From the NCBI RefSeq assembly GCF_021228125.1, contig NZ_JAJQQS010000021.1, forward strand, positions 1 to 64,000: a DNA stretch of 64,000 nt, given 5' to 3'. Made by a program: the position numbers and the translations under genes. Positions 8,596 to 18,651 of the stretch are shown in pieces; positions within the stretch are counted from its first letter, which is position 1; each line of letters starts with the position of its first letter. The DNA comes from Streptomyces albireticuli (GTDB lineage: Bacteria; Actinomycetota; Actinomycetes; Streptomycetales; Streptomycetaceae). The notes under the pieces were generated by a model. That model was not told the DNA's origin. It ran no database searches and worked only from the letters and a program-made list of their open reading frames with translations.

Positions 8596-9383
8596 TGTCC
8601 ACCGCCTCACCGACGACCGGACCCGCGACGGGACCGGTGCCCGGCACCGGGCCCGCGACCGCTCCCGTCCCCGCGCCCGGGCGGCGGCGCTTCGGGCTCG
8701 GCCTGCTCGGCCCCCGGCGCGGGCGGCACGAACTGTCGCCCGAACAGTTCGAGGCGCTGGCCCTGCCTGTCGGGGACGACGGCGTGGTCATCGGCGCCGA
8801 TCCGCGCGAAGCGCCCGCCGTCCTCGGCCTCGCCCGGTCCACGCCGTTCGACGCGGTGCTGATCGGCGGCGCGTGGACGGCGCAGGTCATCGCCCTGCGT
8901 ACGGTCGGCACGGGCGCCCGGGTGGCCGTCGAGACCGCCCGCCGCCAGCTGTGGACCGGGCTCGCCCAGGCCGCCAACGGCGGTCAGCAGTGCGTGACCC
9001 TGCACGACGTCGGCCGGGTGCCGCCGCAGGGGCCGACGGTGCACAGCCCCGTGCTGGTGGTGCGCGACTGCGGTGTGCGCCCGCCGCGCGGCCGGGTCGT
9101 CGCCGCCCCCTGGCAGCCCGTCCTGACCCTTCTCCCCTATCTGGGGCCCGAGGCCCCCCGGTTGATGGACAGCGCGGACCTCGTCGGCGTCCAGCGGGTC
9201 TCCCCGGAGGAGGCGCGCCATCTGGGCCGGCTCCTCGGGCTCCCGCAGGAGGACGTCGACGCCCTGCCCACCTTGCGGGACGGGCTCACGCTCTGGTGCG
9301 CGGGCGGCACGCGGATGTACGTGGACACCCGCGCGACCGAGCCGGAGACGGGGCTGCTGGGCGCCGCGCGCCGGATGGACTGA
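8595..9383 (+). CDS. Unknown protein coupled to eccE
   Basis: A 262-aa protein whose ATG overlaps the eccE stop (TGATG) behind a perfect GGAGGT at 8581-8586, so it is translated with eccE. It begins with a Pro/Thr/Gly-rich stretch and a basic patch (RRRFGLGLLGPRRGR), followed by a compact alpha/beta domain (ALPVGDDGVVIGADP, AVLIGGAWTAQVIALRTVG, SPVLVVRDCG). It has no signal peptide or membrane helix and no known catalytic motif. Strict coupling to eccE suggests a cytoplasmic accessory of the secretion system. Function unknown. Confidence 0.8.
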   Translation: MSTASPTTGPATGPVPGTGPATAPVPAPGRRRFGLGLLGPRRGRHELSPEQFEALALPVGDDGVVIGADPREAPAVLGLARSTPFDAVLIGGAWTAQVIALRTVGTGARVAVETARRQLWTGLAQAANGGQQCVTLHDVGRVPPQGPTVHSPVLVVRDCGVRPPRGRVVAAPWQPVLTLLPYLGPEAPRLMDSADLVGVQRVSPEEARHLGRLLGLPQEDVDALPTLRDGLTLWCAGGTRMYVDTRATEPETGLLGAARRMD

Positions 9384-9384
9384 G

Positions 9385-9542
9385 CGGATCGGTGGGCTGA
9401 CGGATCGGTGGGCTGACGGGCTGGTGGACTGGCGGGCCGGTGCGCTCACGGGCCGCCGAGATGCCGGACCGGTGGGCTGACGGATCGCCGGGACGTCGGC
9501 CCGACGGGCGGCTCTGCCCGGCATCGGGCAGGCATCGGGCAG
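9385..9542. repeat. 16-bp tandem array in the 406-bp gap after the eccE operon
   Basis: Units of 16 bp follow the stop codon directly: CGGATCGGTGGGCTGA at 9385 and 9401 are identical, with decayed copies at 9417, 9433, 9449, 9465 and 9481. An 11-bp repeat, GCATCGGGCAG, follows twice at 9521 and 9532. The rest of the gap (9543-9789) holds no gene that I can support. It leads into the ribosome site (AGGAGG) of the ATPase gene, so it should contain that gene's promoter. Confidence 0.85.
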
Positions 9543-9789
9543 GCATGTCGCGGCCGGTCCTGCCCCTGCCACGGCATGGCCGCAGGTGACGGAGGGTACG
9601 GCCGGTGGGCTCGGGACGGGCCTGCCGCGACGATGCGTATGACGATTAGTCTTGGTGGGTGTACGTACTGGAGACCCCATACCGGGCCTCTCCCGTCGCA
9701 CAAGGGGGAACCCCGGGCGGTCGGACGACGGGAACGGTCGGGCCCGACAGGCAATTCATGGGCGCTAGACCACACCAGCAGGAGGCAAT

Positions 9790-12700
9790 GTGAGCAGCGA
9801 TCGGGACGCGATCCGCGCGGGCGGGACAGCAGCCGGCGAGGAACGGTCCGACGCGGGCCACGAGAACGAGCCCGAGCAGACGGGCGAGTTCACGATCGAC
9901 TACACCCCGCCTGCCTGGTACACGCAGAACGCGGCGGCGCCTGCGGCGGGCCCGGACGGCGGTGCCGCGAGCGGCATGGACGTGGCGGCTCCGCCGCCGC
10001 CTTCGGGTGAACCCCTCGCGGCGTTCGCCGTGCCGGCGGACCCCGAGCCCGCGGCCGCCCCTGCCCCCTCCTCGCCCTTCTCCGGTTCCGTTCCCGGCGC
10101 TGGTGCGGACTCCGCCGGCGCCGAGCCGGTCGCCGGGCCGGACCTGACCGTGGGCCAGGTCGCGGATGCCGATGGGGCGGCCCCGGCGGCTCCTTCGGTT
10201 CCGGTGGCTCCGGCCGAGGAGCCGGTGCAGGTTCACGGTGCCGCGTCCGACGCGTCCGTCGATGCCCCGGGCCTGGTCACGGACATCGCCGCGGACGCGT
10301 CCGCCGGTGCGGTGACGGACTCCGCCACCGGTTCGGCCCCGGCCGTGGAGCCCGGCCCCGCCGGGGACTCCGTGGACGCCCCGGTCCCGGCCCCCGCCAC
10401 CGACGCATTCGCGGACTCGGCGTCGGCCGTGGCGCAGGACCCCGCCGACACGGCGAGCGGTGACGCGCGTCGCGAGGGCACCATGCGGTTCTCCGCGGCC
10501 GCCCTGCACGAAGAGATCGCGAACCGCGCGTCCGACGAACCGACGAGTGCTCCGGAGGCCCTTGTCCTTCCGGACGCTCCCGACGCCCCGGAGGCCCCGG
10601 ACACCGCAGAGGCCCCTACTCCAGAGGCCCTCGCTCCGGAGGTCCCGGACGCGCGGGCGCAGTGGACCCCTCCGGCGCCACCCGCGCTGCCCCCGCTGCC
10701 CCCGGACTTCCAGCCCGCCGTCGCGCCGCGGCCCGAGGCCGCTGCGGACCCCCAGGGTGGCTACGGCTATCCGCGCCCGGACACGCAGGAAGCTCCCCCG
10801 GCGGCTCCGGCGACGACACCGGCACCGGCACCGGCACCGCAAGGCGGCTACGGCTTCCCGAACCCGGACGCACAGGAAGCCCCCGCAGCGCCCCCCGTTC
10901 AGGCTCCCGCCCCGGCATCGCAAGGCGGCTACGGCTACCCCGGCCCGGACGCACCGGCGGTCCCCACACCCGCTCCCGCCCCCGCCCCGGTTCCGCAGGG
11001 CGGCTACGGCTACCCGCGCCCCGAACTCCACGGCGCACCGGCCTCGCAGGGCGAGCCCGTACCCGGCACCGCCACGCCCGCCACCGGCTACGGCTACCCC
11101 GGCCCCGGGCAGCACACCGCGCCCGCGCCCCAGGACGCCCCGCAGCCCACGGCCCCCGCGCCGGCGGCACAGGGCGGCTACGGCTACCCCGCCCCCGAGG
11201 CGACCGGCTTCCCGGCACCGCACACCGGTCAGCCCCTGAGCGGCCCCGGCGTTCCCGATGCCCAGGGCTTCCCGCCGCCCGCCTCGCAGGAGGCTCCCAC
11301 CGCACCGAGCGAGCCCGGTCCGGCGCAGGCGGCGGCCGGCTACGGCCATCCCCGTCCCGAGCTGCCGGCTCCGCACGCCGCCACCGATGGCCCCGGCACC
11401 GGCACCGGGGCACCCGGCGGCTACGGCTATCCGCGCCCCGACGCGCAGGCCGCTCCCCCGGCCGCCGCCCACCCGCAGGCGGCGGCGCACGGCGCGCCCG
11501 CGCCCCTGCCCGCGCTCGGCCCCGTCCCCGGCGCGGCACCCGCGCCGCAGGCCGTCCCGCCGACCGGCTATCCGCAGGCCGGTCACCCCCAGGCCGGCTA
11601 TCCGCAGGCCGCCCCGGCGCCCCTCCCGCCCGCCCTCGACGGCTTCGCCGCGCAGAGCGGGCACCCGCTGCCCGGCCAGCCGACCGGTCAGGCGCACCCC
11701 GCCGCCGCGGCCCTGCCCCCGGCCGTCGGGCCCGACGCGCACGCCGCTCAGGCGCCCGCGCCGCTCCCGCCGCTCGCCGAGGCCCCGCAGGACCGGGCGT
11801 ACGACCCGCGGGCCGACGCGGCCCAGGCCGCTCCCCAGGCGACCCCGCAGGCCGACGCGCACCCCGGGATGCCCGTCGACCCGCGCGCCGGCGGCTGGCC
11901 GACCGTCTCGCCCGAGCAGCGGCAGCGGTCCGTGCACGGCGCGCCGCTCGGCTTCACCGCCTCCATGGAGCTGTCGTCGGAGCGGCTGCTGCGCAGCAAG
12001 CCCAAGCCGAAGAAGCAGATCAGCACCAACCGCTTCAAGTTCGGCGGCAAGAAGGAGGAGGCGGAGCGGCAGCGGAAGCTGGAGCTGATCCGTACGCCGG
12101 TCCTCTCCTGCTACCGCATCGCCGTCATCAGCCTCAAGGGCGGCGTCGGCAAGACGACCACGACGACGGCCCTCGGCGCGACGCTCGCGAGCGAGCGCCA
12201 GGACAAGATCCTGGCCATCGACGCCAACCCGGACGCGGGCACGCTCGGCCGCCGCGTACGCCGTGAGACCGGCGCGACGATCCGCGACCTCGTCTCCGCG
12301 ATCCCCAGCCTGCACAGCTACATGGACATCCGCCGCTACACCTCGCAGGCGCCCTCCGGACTGGAGATCATCGCCAACGACGTGGACCCGGCGGTCTCCA
12401 CCACCTTCAACGACGAGGACTACCGGCGGGCGATAGACCTCCTCGGCAAGCAGTACCCGATCATCCTCACCGACTCGGGGACGGGCCTGCTCTACAGCGC
12501 CATGCGCGGCGTCCTGGACCTCGCCGACCAGCTGATCATCGTCTCGACGCCGTCCGTCGACGGCGCGAGCAGCGCCAGCACCACGCTCGACTGGCTGCAC
12601 GCGCACGGCTACGCCGACCTCGTCTCGCGCAGTGTCACCGTCATCTCGGGGGTCCGCGAGACCGGCAAGATGATCAAGGTGGAGGACATCGTCTCCCACT

Positions 12701-13098
12701 TCGAGACGCGCTGCCGCGGGGTCGTCGTCGTGCCGTTCGACGAGCACCTGGCCACGGGTGCGGAGGTCGATCTGGAGATGATGCGGCCGAAGACGCGGGA
12801 GGCGTACTTCAACCTGTCCACGCTGGTCGCGGAGGACTTCACGCGGGCGCAGCAGCAGCGTGGGCTGTGGACCGGGGAGAATCCGCCTGCGCATCAGGCG
12901 CCGCCGGTGCCGGGGGCGTACGCGCCGGAGCAGGCGGCTCAGCCGGGGACGTACGCGCCTGAGCACGCCGCTCAGCCGGGGCCCGCGGTGTACGGGTACG
13001 ACCCGTACACGGGGCAGCCGTTGACCCAGCCGCAGCCGGGGGCCTATCCGGCGCCCGGGCAAGGCGGGTGGCCTCAGCAGTACCCGCCGCAGCAGTGA
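9790..13098 (+). CDS. EspI-like protein: long repeat region plus MinD/ParA-type ATPase
   Basis: An 1102-aa protein starting at GTG 6 bp after AGGAGG. Residues 1-310 are Ala/Pro/Asp-rich. Residues about 322-545 carry eight degenerate GGYGYP repeats spaced 20-40 residues apart, then Tyr-Pro-Gln-Ala repeats. A basic hinge (KPKPKKQ, near 740) leads to an ATPase of the MinD/ParA/SIMIBI type: deviant Walker A KGGVGKT at 783-789, [11 protein letters not shown] and IILTDSGTG. The tail repeats YAPE(Q/H)AAQPG twice. Mycobacterial EspI, linked to ESX-1, has the same plan, and synteny with eccE supports a T7SS role, perhaps ATP-responsive control. Unlike partition ParA, it has no ParB partner here. Confidence 0.8.
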   Translation: MSSDRDAIRAGGTAAGEERSDAGHENEPEQTGEFTIDYTPPAWYTQNAAAPAAGPDGGAASGMDVAAPPPPSGEPLAAFAVPADPEPAAAPAPSSPFSGSVPGAGADSAGAEPVAGPDLTVGQVADADGAAPAAPSVPVAPAEEPVQVHGAASDASVDAPGLVTDIAADASAGAVTDSATGSAPAVEPGPAGDSVDAPVPAPATDAFADSASAVAQDPADTASGDARREGTMRFSAAALHEEIANRASDEPTSAPEALVLPDAPDAPEAPDTAEAPTPEALAPEVPDARAQWTPPAPPALPPLPPDFQPAVAPRPEAAADPQGGYGYPRPDTQEAPPAAPATTPAPAPAPQGGYGFPNPDAQEAPAAPPVQAPAPASQGGYGYPGPDAPAVPTPAPAPAPVPQGGYGYPRPELHGAPASQGEPVPGTATPATGYGYPGPGQHTAPAPQDAPQPTAPAPAAQGGYGYPAPEATGFPAPHTGQPLSGPGVPDAQGFPPPASQEAPTAPSEPGPAQAAAGYGHPRPELPAPHAATDGPGTGTGAPGGYGYPRPDAQAAPPAAAHPQAAAHGAPAPLPALGPVPGAAPAPQAVPPTGYPQAGHPQAGYPQAAPAPLPPALDGFAAQSGHPLPGQPTGQAHPAAAALPPAVGPDAHAAQAPAPLPPLAEAPQDRAYDPRADAAQAAPQATPQADAHPGMPVDPRAGGWPTVSPEQRQRSVHGAPLGFTASMELSSERLLRSKPKPKKQISTNRFKFGGKKEEAERQRKLELIRTPVLSCYRIAVISLKGGVGKTTTTTALGATLASERQDKILAIDANPDAGTLGRRVRRETGATIRDLVSAIPSLHSYMDIRRYTSQAPSGLEIIANDVDPAVSTTFNDEDYRRAIDLLGKQYPIILTDSGTGLLYSAMRGVLDLADQLIIVSTPSVDGASSASTTLDWLHAHGYADLVSRSVTVISGVRETGKMIKVEDIVSHFETRCRGVVVVPFDEHLATGAEVDLEMMRPKTREAYFNLSTLVAEDFTRAQQQRGLWTGENPPAHQAPPVPGAYAPEQAAQPGTYAPEHAAQPGPAVYGYDPYTGQPLTQPQPGAYPAPGQGGWPQQYPPQQ

Positions 13099-13119
13099 CG
13101 GTGAGGGGGCGGATGTGAG

Positions 13120-13153
13120 GGGGCGGGGTGGGGATTTTTCCCCACCCCGCCCC
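13120..13153. terminator. 15-bp stem terminator between converging genes
   Basis: GGGGCGGGGTGGGGA pairs perfectly with its complement around a TTTT loop. It lies 21 bp after the stop of the MinD-like gene and before the converging end of ribF, so it can stop transcription from both sides. Confidence 0.8.
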
Positions 13154-13252
13154 TTCCCGCCGCATCCGATGCGCGGCTCCGCCGCGTGAGGGGCTCCGCC
13201 CCGACCCCGGTCCTCAAACGCCGGACAGGCTGAAATCAGCCCGCCCGGCGTC
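13137..13252. repeat. MITE-like element, copy A (right end missing)
   Basis: Begins with the shared end TTTCCCCACCCCGCCCCTTC (13137 on), then GGGGCTCCGCCCC and the palindromic core CCTCAAACGCCGGACAGGCT to about 13252. The matching right-hand end seen in copies B, D and E is absent. Its left end doubles as one arm of the terminator at 13120-13153. Confidence 0.75.
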
Positions 13253-13273
13253 GGTCACCTCAAGAGCGGTGCG

Positions 13274-14239
13274 CTACCGCGCGACCACCTGCGACTCGTG
13301 TGCCGTCACCAGGTCGCGCGCCCGCTTCACATCGCCCGCCATGCACAGCAGCAGCGCCTCGATGGACTCGAACTTCTCCATGCCGCGCAGGTAGGCGAGG
13401 AAGTCCACGGCCACGTGGAGGCCGTACAGGTCGAGGTCCGTGCGGTCGATGGCGTAGGCCTCGACCGTGCGCTCGGTCGCGTCGAACTGGACGTTCGTGC
13501 CGACGGAGATCGCCGCGGGCATGGCCTCCTCGCCGACGACGAGCCAGCCGGCGTAGACGCCGTCGGCCGGGATCGCGGTGTGCGGGAGGGTCTCCACGTT
13601 GGCCGTGGGGTAGCCGAGCTCGCGGCCGCGCTGCGCGCCCTGGACGACGACGCCCTCGACGCGGTGCGGGCGGCCGAGGATCTCCATGGCGCCCGCGACG
13701 TCGCCCTCGGCGACCAGCCGGCGGGTCAGCGTGGACGAGAACGGCAGCCCGCCGCCCGCCTCACCGGTCACGTACAGGTCGATGACCTCGACGCCGTAGT
13801 CGTAGGTGGCGCCGAGCTCCTTGAGGAACTCCACGTCACCGGCGGCGCGGTGGCCGAAGCGGAAGTTGGGGCCCTCGACGACCAGCTTGGCGTGCAGCTT
13901 GTCGACCAGCACCTTCACCACGAAGTCGGCGGGCGAGAGCTTCGAGAACTCCGCCGTGAACGGCAGGATCAGCACCGCGTCCACGCCCAGCTCCGCCATC
14001 AGCTCCGCACGCCGGTGGTGCGGGGCCAGCAGCGGCGGGTGGCTGCCCGGCCGGACGACCTCGCTGGGGTGCGGGTCGAAGGTCACGACGACCGAGGGCA
14101 CGCCGAGCTCCCGCGCCCGCTCCACCGCGCGGCCGATGATCAGCTGGTGCCCCCGGTGCACCCCGTCGTACGAGCCGATGGTGACGACGCTGCGCCCCCA
14201 GTCCTGGGGGATGTCCTCCAAGCCACGCCAGCGCTGCAC
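13274..14239 (-). CDS. ribF: Bifunctional riboflavin kinase / FAD synthetase RibF
   Basis: A 321-aa protein making FMN from riboflavin and then FAD. The N-terminal FMN adenylyltransferase domain has the nucleotidyl-transferase signature GSYDGVHRGH at 22-31 and VVTFDPHP. The C-terminal riboflavin kinase domain has RELGYPTANV, PADGVYAGW and DLDLYGLHVAVDFLAYLRGMEKF. Length is normal for the bacterial two-domain enzyme. It is alone on the minus strand, between the NACHT-type gene (stop 51 bp upstream) and a bidirectional terminator. The link to truB-infB is typical of actinobacteria, although a large gene intervenes here. Confidence 0.97.
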   Translation of the reverse strand: MQRWRGLEDIPQDWGRSVVTIGSYDGVHRGHQLIIGRAVERARELGVPSVVVTFDPHPSEVVRPGSHPPLLAPHHRRAELMAELGVDAVLILPFTAEFSKLSPADFVVKVLVDKLHAKLVVEGPNFRFGHRAAGDVEFLKELGATYDYGVEVIDLYVTGEAGGGLPFSSTLTRRLVAEGDVAGAMEILGRPHRVEGVVVQGAQRGRELGYPTANVETLPHTAIPADGVYAGWLVVGEEAMPAAISVGTNVQFDATERTVEAYAIDRTDLDLYGLHVAVDFLAYLRGMEKFESIEALLLCMAGDVKRARDLVTAHESQVVAR

Positions 14240-14290
14240 TGTGCCCGCTCCTCGCCCGAACCCGAACTTTTGTCTGTCGATTACGCAGGT

Positions 14291-17200
14291 CTAAGAGTGC
14301 CATGCCGGTTCGCGCCGCTCAGCATCGGCCGGTCCACCGACTGTCAGATCTTCGTCATCTTCTTCCGCGGTCAGCCTGATCCGCGCCTGCGGGCCCACCA
14401 CGACGGCCCACTGCGCGGGCGCGGAGCGCAGCCAGCCGCGCACCTGGCCGCCGAACACGGGGGCCTCACGGGCCAGCTGGGTCAGCCTCCGGTCGAAGCA
14501 CGCCGCCCCTTCCGCGCTGCGGGCCATGAGCAGGCCGATGCGGTGCACCAGGTCGCGGGTGCGGGCCTCGGCCCGCTCGGCCGCGCCCGTGGCCACCGCG
14601 CGCAGCAGGGCGTCGAGGACGGTGATGTCCCGCTCGAAGGGGCCGTACTGCTCGCGCTCCAGCAGCACCTCCAGGAGCTCCTGGCGCAGGGGCCGCGAGA
14701 GGGGGGTGCCGGGGGCGGCGAGGACGGGCGCGAGGGCACGGCGGACCTGGGCGGAGCGGTTGCCCAGCAGCTGGACGACGAGCGGGAAGAGGACGGACCG
14801 TGCGGCGGGGCCCGCCTCCAGGCGCCGGTCCACGAAGGCCGCCGCGTGGCCGGCGCCCTCGGGGCGGTGCTCGACGTGCTCCCGGACGAGCGAGGCGGCG
14901 CGGCGGGCCAGGGCGGGGGTGGTGACGTCGGCGAGGGCGGCGAGGACCTCGCCGGGGCCGTCCCCCGGCTCGTACAGCCGGGCCCGGAAGACGGCGAGGA
15001 CGGGCTCGGGGTGGGTGGAGAGCGCGGCGGCGAGCGCGCGGGCGGGGACGTGGGCGTCGCCGGCGGCGAAGCGGACGAGGGCCTGCGGGAGGTATTTGCC
15101 GCGGGTCTCGTCGTCGCGGACGAGGAGGCAGAGCGCCGTGCCGTGCAGGGCGCCCTCGGCGGGCCGGGCCAGCAGGGCCAGCGCGGAGTAGCGCAGCAGC
15201 TCGCGGTCGGCGGTGGTGGTGACGTGGGGGGCCGTCTTGAGGGCGTAGGCGGCCGCGGCGACATGGCGTTCGACGCGGTCGTCGTGCGCCCAGCGGTCGA
15301 CGGCCCGGCAGATCGCGGACGGCTCGTCCTCGGCGAGGGCGACCAGGAGCTCGTCGGCCCGGGGGTGGCCCGCGTCGACGAGGGACTCGGCGAGGTCGTC
15401 GACGGCGTGGTGGCGGTGGGTGTGCAGGAGGACCTGGGCGGCGGTGGAGACCGTGGGGCGCACGCAGTCGCCGTAGGGCGGGCCCTGGAGGGGGCGCTCG
15501 TCGGCGAACCAGCGGCACAGGAGGGTCTGCGCGGCGCAGGGGTCCTCGGCGAGGACGGTGGCCACGGTGGGCAGGAAGCGGTCGCTCTGCGGCGGGTGGG
15601 CGGCGTGGTGCGCCTGCGGTTCGAGCTGCTGGGTCTGGGCGGCGCCGGGCGGCGGGCCGTCGGCGGGCACCAGCAGCCGGAGCAGGTCCAGGCGGTCGGC
15701 GAGGCCGAGGGGCAGCCGGAGCCAGAACCAGGGGCCGAACTCGGCGAGGCCGCCGAGGGAGCCCGCGGGGTCGCTGTCGAAGCCGCCGATGGCGAGCGAG
15801 CGGGTGGTCAGCCGCTCGGCCAGCAGCCGCAGGGTGTCCAGGTAAGGGGTGGCGTCGGGGACCCGCAGCAGCGTTTCGCCGAGGAGGTGCGCGGCCCACC
15901 AGGCGGGGTCGGGGAGCGCCGGGACGTGCTCGTCGGCCTCGGCGGACGGGCGGGGCGCGAGGGAGAGGGCCTCGGCGGCGTGGATCAGCCCGTCGAGGCG
16001 GGTGGCGAGCTCCTCGGGGCCGGAGCGGCGGCCGAGGAGCAGCAGCGCCTGAAGGACGGGGCCGATGCGGTGGCGCGGTACGGGCACGGGCTTGGGCCGC
16101 TCCTTGCCGCGCGCCCCGGCGCGGGTGCGGCGGCGGGCGGCCGCCGTTCTGGGCGGCCTGCTGGAGCCGGGCGGCGGCGGGACGTGGCCCTCGGGCGCGG
16201 GGCCGCCGCCCGGCCGGGACGGCAGCCGGGGCTCCGTCTCGGCGGGCGGGCCCTCCGGCTCGTACCAGCGGTGGACGAGGGTGTGCAGGGCGGCGTCGAG
16301 GTCGAGGTGCGCGCCTTGCAGCCAGTCGGCGAACTCCTCGTGACCGAAGCGGTAGCCCGTGCCGGCCGGGACGAGCATCCCTTCGGTGAGGACGGCGGAG
16401 GCCCAGCCGTTGCGCCAGGGGAACAGCTCCTCGAACGCCTCGCGGTCCAGCTCTCCCTGGCCCGGCCCCAGGCACCGCCGGGCGGCTTCGTGGAGCTGGC
16501 CCGCCACCCGGGCGGCCAGCCGGCGAACGGCGGTGCCGCGCAGCGGCGGCCTGCGGTCCGCCGAGAGCCTTACGGCGATCCGGAGGCAGATCAGGTCGAG
16601 GTAGGCGGCGAAGACACCCCAGCGGTCGGGGGGCGGGGCGGAGCCGTCCTCGCTCCCGTCGGGGACGTCTCCCCCGGCCGCCCAGGCCCGTCCCCCGTGG
16701 ACCGGGAGGGCCGCCCGGACCTCGGCGAGGAGGCGCAGGGCGAGCGGGTGGGCGGCGTCGGCCTCCTGGATCGCCTCGGCGGGGACGCCGTAGACGGCGC
16801 GGGCCTGGGCGGCCTGGCAGGGCGTGAGGTCGGTGAGCCGGACGCAGGCCGGCAGGCCGCGGTGGACGGCCGTGTCCAGGGGGGTGTGGAGGGCGGCGCG
16901 CGGGAAGAGGGCTCCGGCGGTCTCCCAGTGCTCCGGGCGGCAGGCGACGACGAGCCGGGCCGCCGTACTGTCCAGCCATTCGGCCGTCGCCGCCGTCCAC
17001 GACGGCAGGGCGTGGGCGAGGACGGGCGGCACCTCCTCGGGGCCGTCGAGGACGACGAGGAGCGGCCGGCCGACCCGCTGGGCGAGGGCGGCGACGGCTT
17101 CCGGGGTGGCCTCCGCCGGGTCGCCGACCGTGCCCGCGGCGCCCGCCGAGGCGGTGACGATCCGGCCGGCCGCCTCCAGGGCACGGGCCACGGCGTCCCG

Positions 17201-18481
17201 CACGCTCTCGTCGCCGTCCTCCAGGTCGGCGCCGCGCAGCCAGATCGTGGGCGCGGGCTCCGGGCCCCGGGCGCGGCGGGTGGCGAGCGCGCCGAGCTCG
17301 GTGGTGCGGCCCGTGCCGGGGCCGCCGACGAGGCCGAGGACCCGGGCCCCGGGCGGGCGGCCTCCCTCCGGGTCCTCCGCGCTCTCCGCTCCCGCCCCGT
17401 CCTCCTCCGGTGCGTCGTCCGGGGGGACCTCGCCGGGCGTGGCGCCCGTGTCGCCCTGTACGGGGCTTCCGGGGGCGTACGAGGCGTCGGCGCCGCGCCC
17501 GTACGGCTCCTCCGGCTCGTACGGCCCCTCAGCACCGTACGAGCCCTCCGAGCCGTACGGGCCTGCCACCCCGTACGGCCCCTCAGCGCCGTACGCAGCG
17601 GCGTCGGGGCCGCCGCAGGTCTCCGCGGGCAGGCCGGGCGCCGGGCCCGCCGCGACGGTCACCTCGCCGTGGACGTCGTGGTCGAGCCCGCAGGGCACCC
17701 GCTCGCGCGGGCGCCGGCCGGTGTCCAGGAAACGGGCGAATTCGCGGGCGACCTCGGGGCGGTCGACGGGGTCGCGCCAGACGCGGGAGGTGGTGACGGG
17801 GCCGAGCGAGGTCGCCGTGAGCTGGAGGGCGCCCGCGAGGTTGAGGTCGGGGCCGTAGGCCGGGACGGTGGCGCCGTTGTGTTCCAGGAGGCGGGCCAGG
17901 GGGCCGTCCGGGCAGGCCAGGGCGGCGGCCCGGAGGGGGATGGCGAAGCCGCCGGAGCGGCGCTCGGCGTGCAGCGCGGTACCGAGGACGGCGACGACGG
18001 TGCCGGTGCGGGCGTCGAGGACGGGGCCGCCCGTGGCCTCCTCGCCCAGGCGCAGGCCGTCCCGCTCGCCGACGGAGAGCTCCACGGCGGCGTCGAGCAG
18101 ATGGAAGCGGTCGGTGGCGGTGTACGTGACCAGGGCCTCGCCGACGATCCGGGCGTTCTGCCAGCGGCCGGCCCGCAGCCGGACCTCCGCGCCGTCCTCC
18201 AGATACTCCGCGGCGGCGACGGGGAGCGGCTGGACGCCGAGGCCCTCGGTCCGCACCAGCGCGAGATCGGATCCCGGCAGCGGGGTGACGGCCTCGGCCC
18301 CGACGAGGCAGGTGCGCTCCCCGGGCGCGAGCAGGACCAGGCGGGCGAGGCCGTCGACCGCCTCATGGCTTGTGATCATGGTGCCGCGGTCGTCCGCGAG
18401 GAAACCCGTGCCGCGCGGACGCCCGGCGAGGTCTCTGATGCGCACCAAGTTCTCGTCCGCATCGGTCCGTCGACCGCTCAT
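14291..18481 (-). CDS. Trypsin-like domain fused to a NACHT/STAND-type NTPase
   Basis: A 1396-aa protein. Residues 1-190 have a trypsin/HtrA-like fold pattern: His39 (ITSHEAVDG), Asp72 (GSDLALV) and the loop EEATGGPVLD, where Thr150 stands at the place of the catalytic Ser. A linker at about 297-330 repeats GPYG. The NTPase has Walker A GGPGTGRTT (386-394) and Walker B LLVVLDG (474-480). The remaining 900 residues are Ala/Leu/Arg-rich helical repeats. The ATG at 18481 has a strong GGGGAGG site; a GTG at 18505 does not. Such protease-NTPase fusions are known in signalling and in defence, but no target can be read here. Confidence 0.75.
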   Translation of the reverse strand: MSGRRTDADENLVRIRDLAGRPRGTGFLADDRGTMITSHEAVDGLARLVLLAPGERTCLVGAEAVTPLPGSDLALVRTEGLGVQPLPVAAAEYLEDGAEVRLRAGRWQNARIVGEALVTYTATDRFHLLDAAVELSVGERDGLRLGEEATGGPVLDARTGTVVAVLGTALHAERRSGGFAIPLRAAALACPDGPLARLLEHNGATVPAYGPDLNLAGALQLTATSLGPVTTSRVWRDPVDRPEVAREFARFLDTGRRPRERVPCGLDHDVHGEVTVAAGPAPGLPAETCGGPDAAAYGAEGPYGVAGPYGSEGSYGAEGPYEPEEPYGRGADASYAPGSPVQGDTGATPGEVPPDDAPEEDGAGAESAEDPEGGRPPGARVLGLVGGPGTGRTTELGALATRRARGPEPAPTIWLRGADLEDGDESVRDAVARALEAAGRIVTASAGAAGTVGDPAEATPEAVAALAQRVGRPLLVVLDGPEEVPPVLAHALPSWTAATAEWLDSTAARLVVACRPEHWETAGALFPRAALHTPLDTAVHRGLPACVRLTDLTPCQAAQARAVYGVPAEAIQEADAAHPLALRLLAEVRAALPVHGGRAWAAGGDVPDGSEDGSAPPPDRWGVFAAYLDLICLRIAVRLSADRRPPLRGTAVRRLAARVAGQLHEAARRCLGPGQGELDREAFEELFPWRNGWASAVLTEGMLVPAGTGYRFGHEEFADWLQGAHLDLDAALHTLVHRWYEPEGPPAETEPRLPSRPGGGPAPEGHVPPPPGSSRPPRTAAARRRTRAGARGKERPKPVPVPRHRIGPVLQALLLLGRRSGPEELATRLDGLIHAAEALSLAPRPSAEADEHVPALPDPAWWAAHLLGETLLRVPDATPYLDTLRLLAERLTTRSLAIGGFDSDPAGSLGGLAEFGPWFWLRLPLGLADRLDLLRLLVPADGPPPGAAQTQQLEPQAHHAAHPPQSDRFLPTVATVLAEDPCAAQTLLCRWFADERPLQGPPYGDCVRPTVSTAAQVLLHTHRHHAVDDLAESLVDAGHPRADELLVALAEDEPSAICRAVDRWAHDDRVERHVAAAAYALKTAPHVTTTADRELLRYSALALLARPAEGALHGTALCLLVRDDETRGKYLPQALVRFAAGDAHVPARALAAALSTHPEPVLAVFRARLYEPGDGPGEVLAALADVTTPALARRAASLVREHVEHRPEGAGHAAAFVDRRLEAGPAARSVLFPLVVQLLGNRSAQVRRALAPVLAAPGTPLSRPLRQELLEVLLEREQYGPFERDITVLDALLRAVATGAAERAEARTRDLVHRIGLLMARSAEGAACFDRRLTQLAREAPVFGGQVRGWLRSAPAQWAVVVGPQARIRLTAEEDDEDLTVGGPADAERREPAWHS

Positions 18482-18651
18482 CCGCCGAACCTCCCCGCCG
18501 TGCACTTACTGCGACGGTAGGCAGCGGATGATCGGCAGGACAGATCGCACCAGGAACGCGCCCCCTTCCACCCCCTCGGTTCACTCCGAGCGCCTGCCCA
18601 ATGGGGTGAATCCTCAGCACGGGATGGATAGAGAACCGGAGGGAGGGGGAT

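Noticed and set aside
13298-18520. A 1740-codon open frame on the plus strand across ribF and the NACHT-type gene
   Set aside because: It is antisense to two genes with clear motifs and arises from high third-position GC. It has no family signature or ribosome site.
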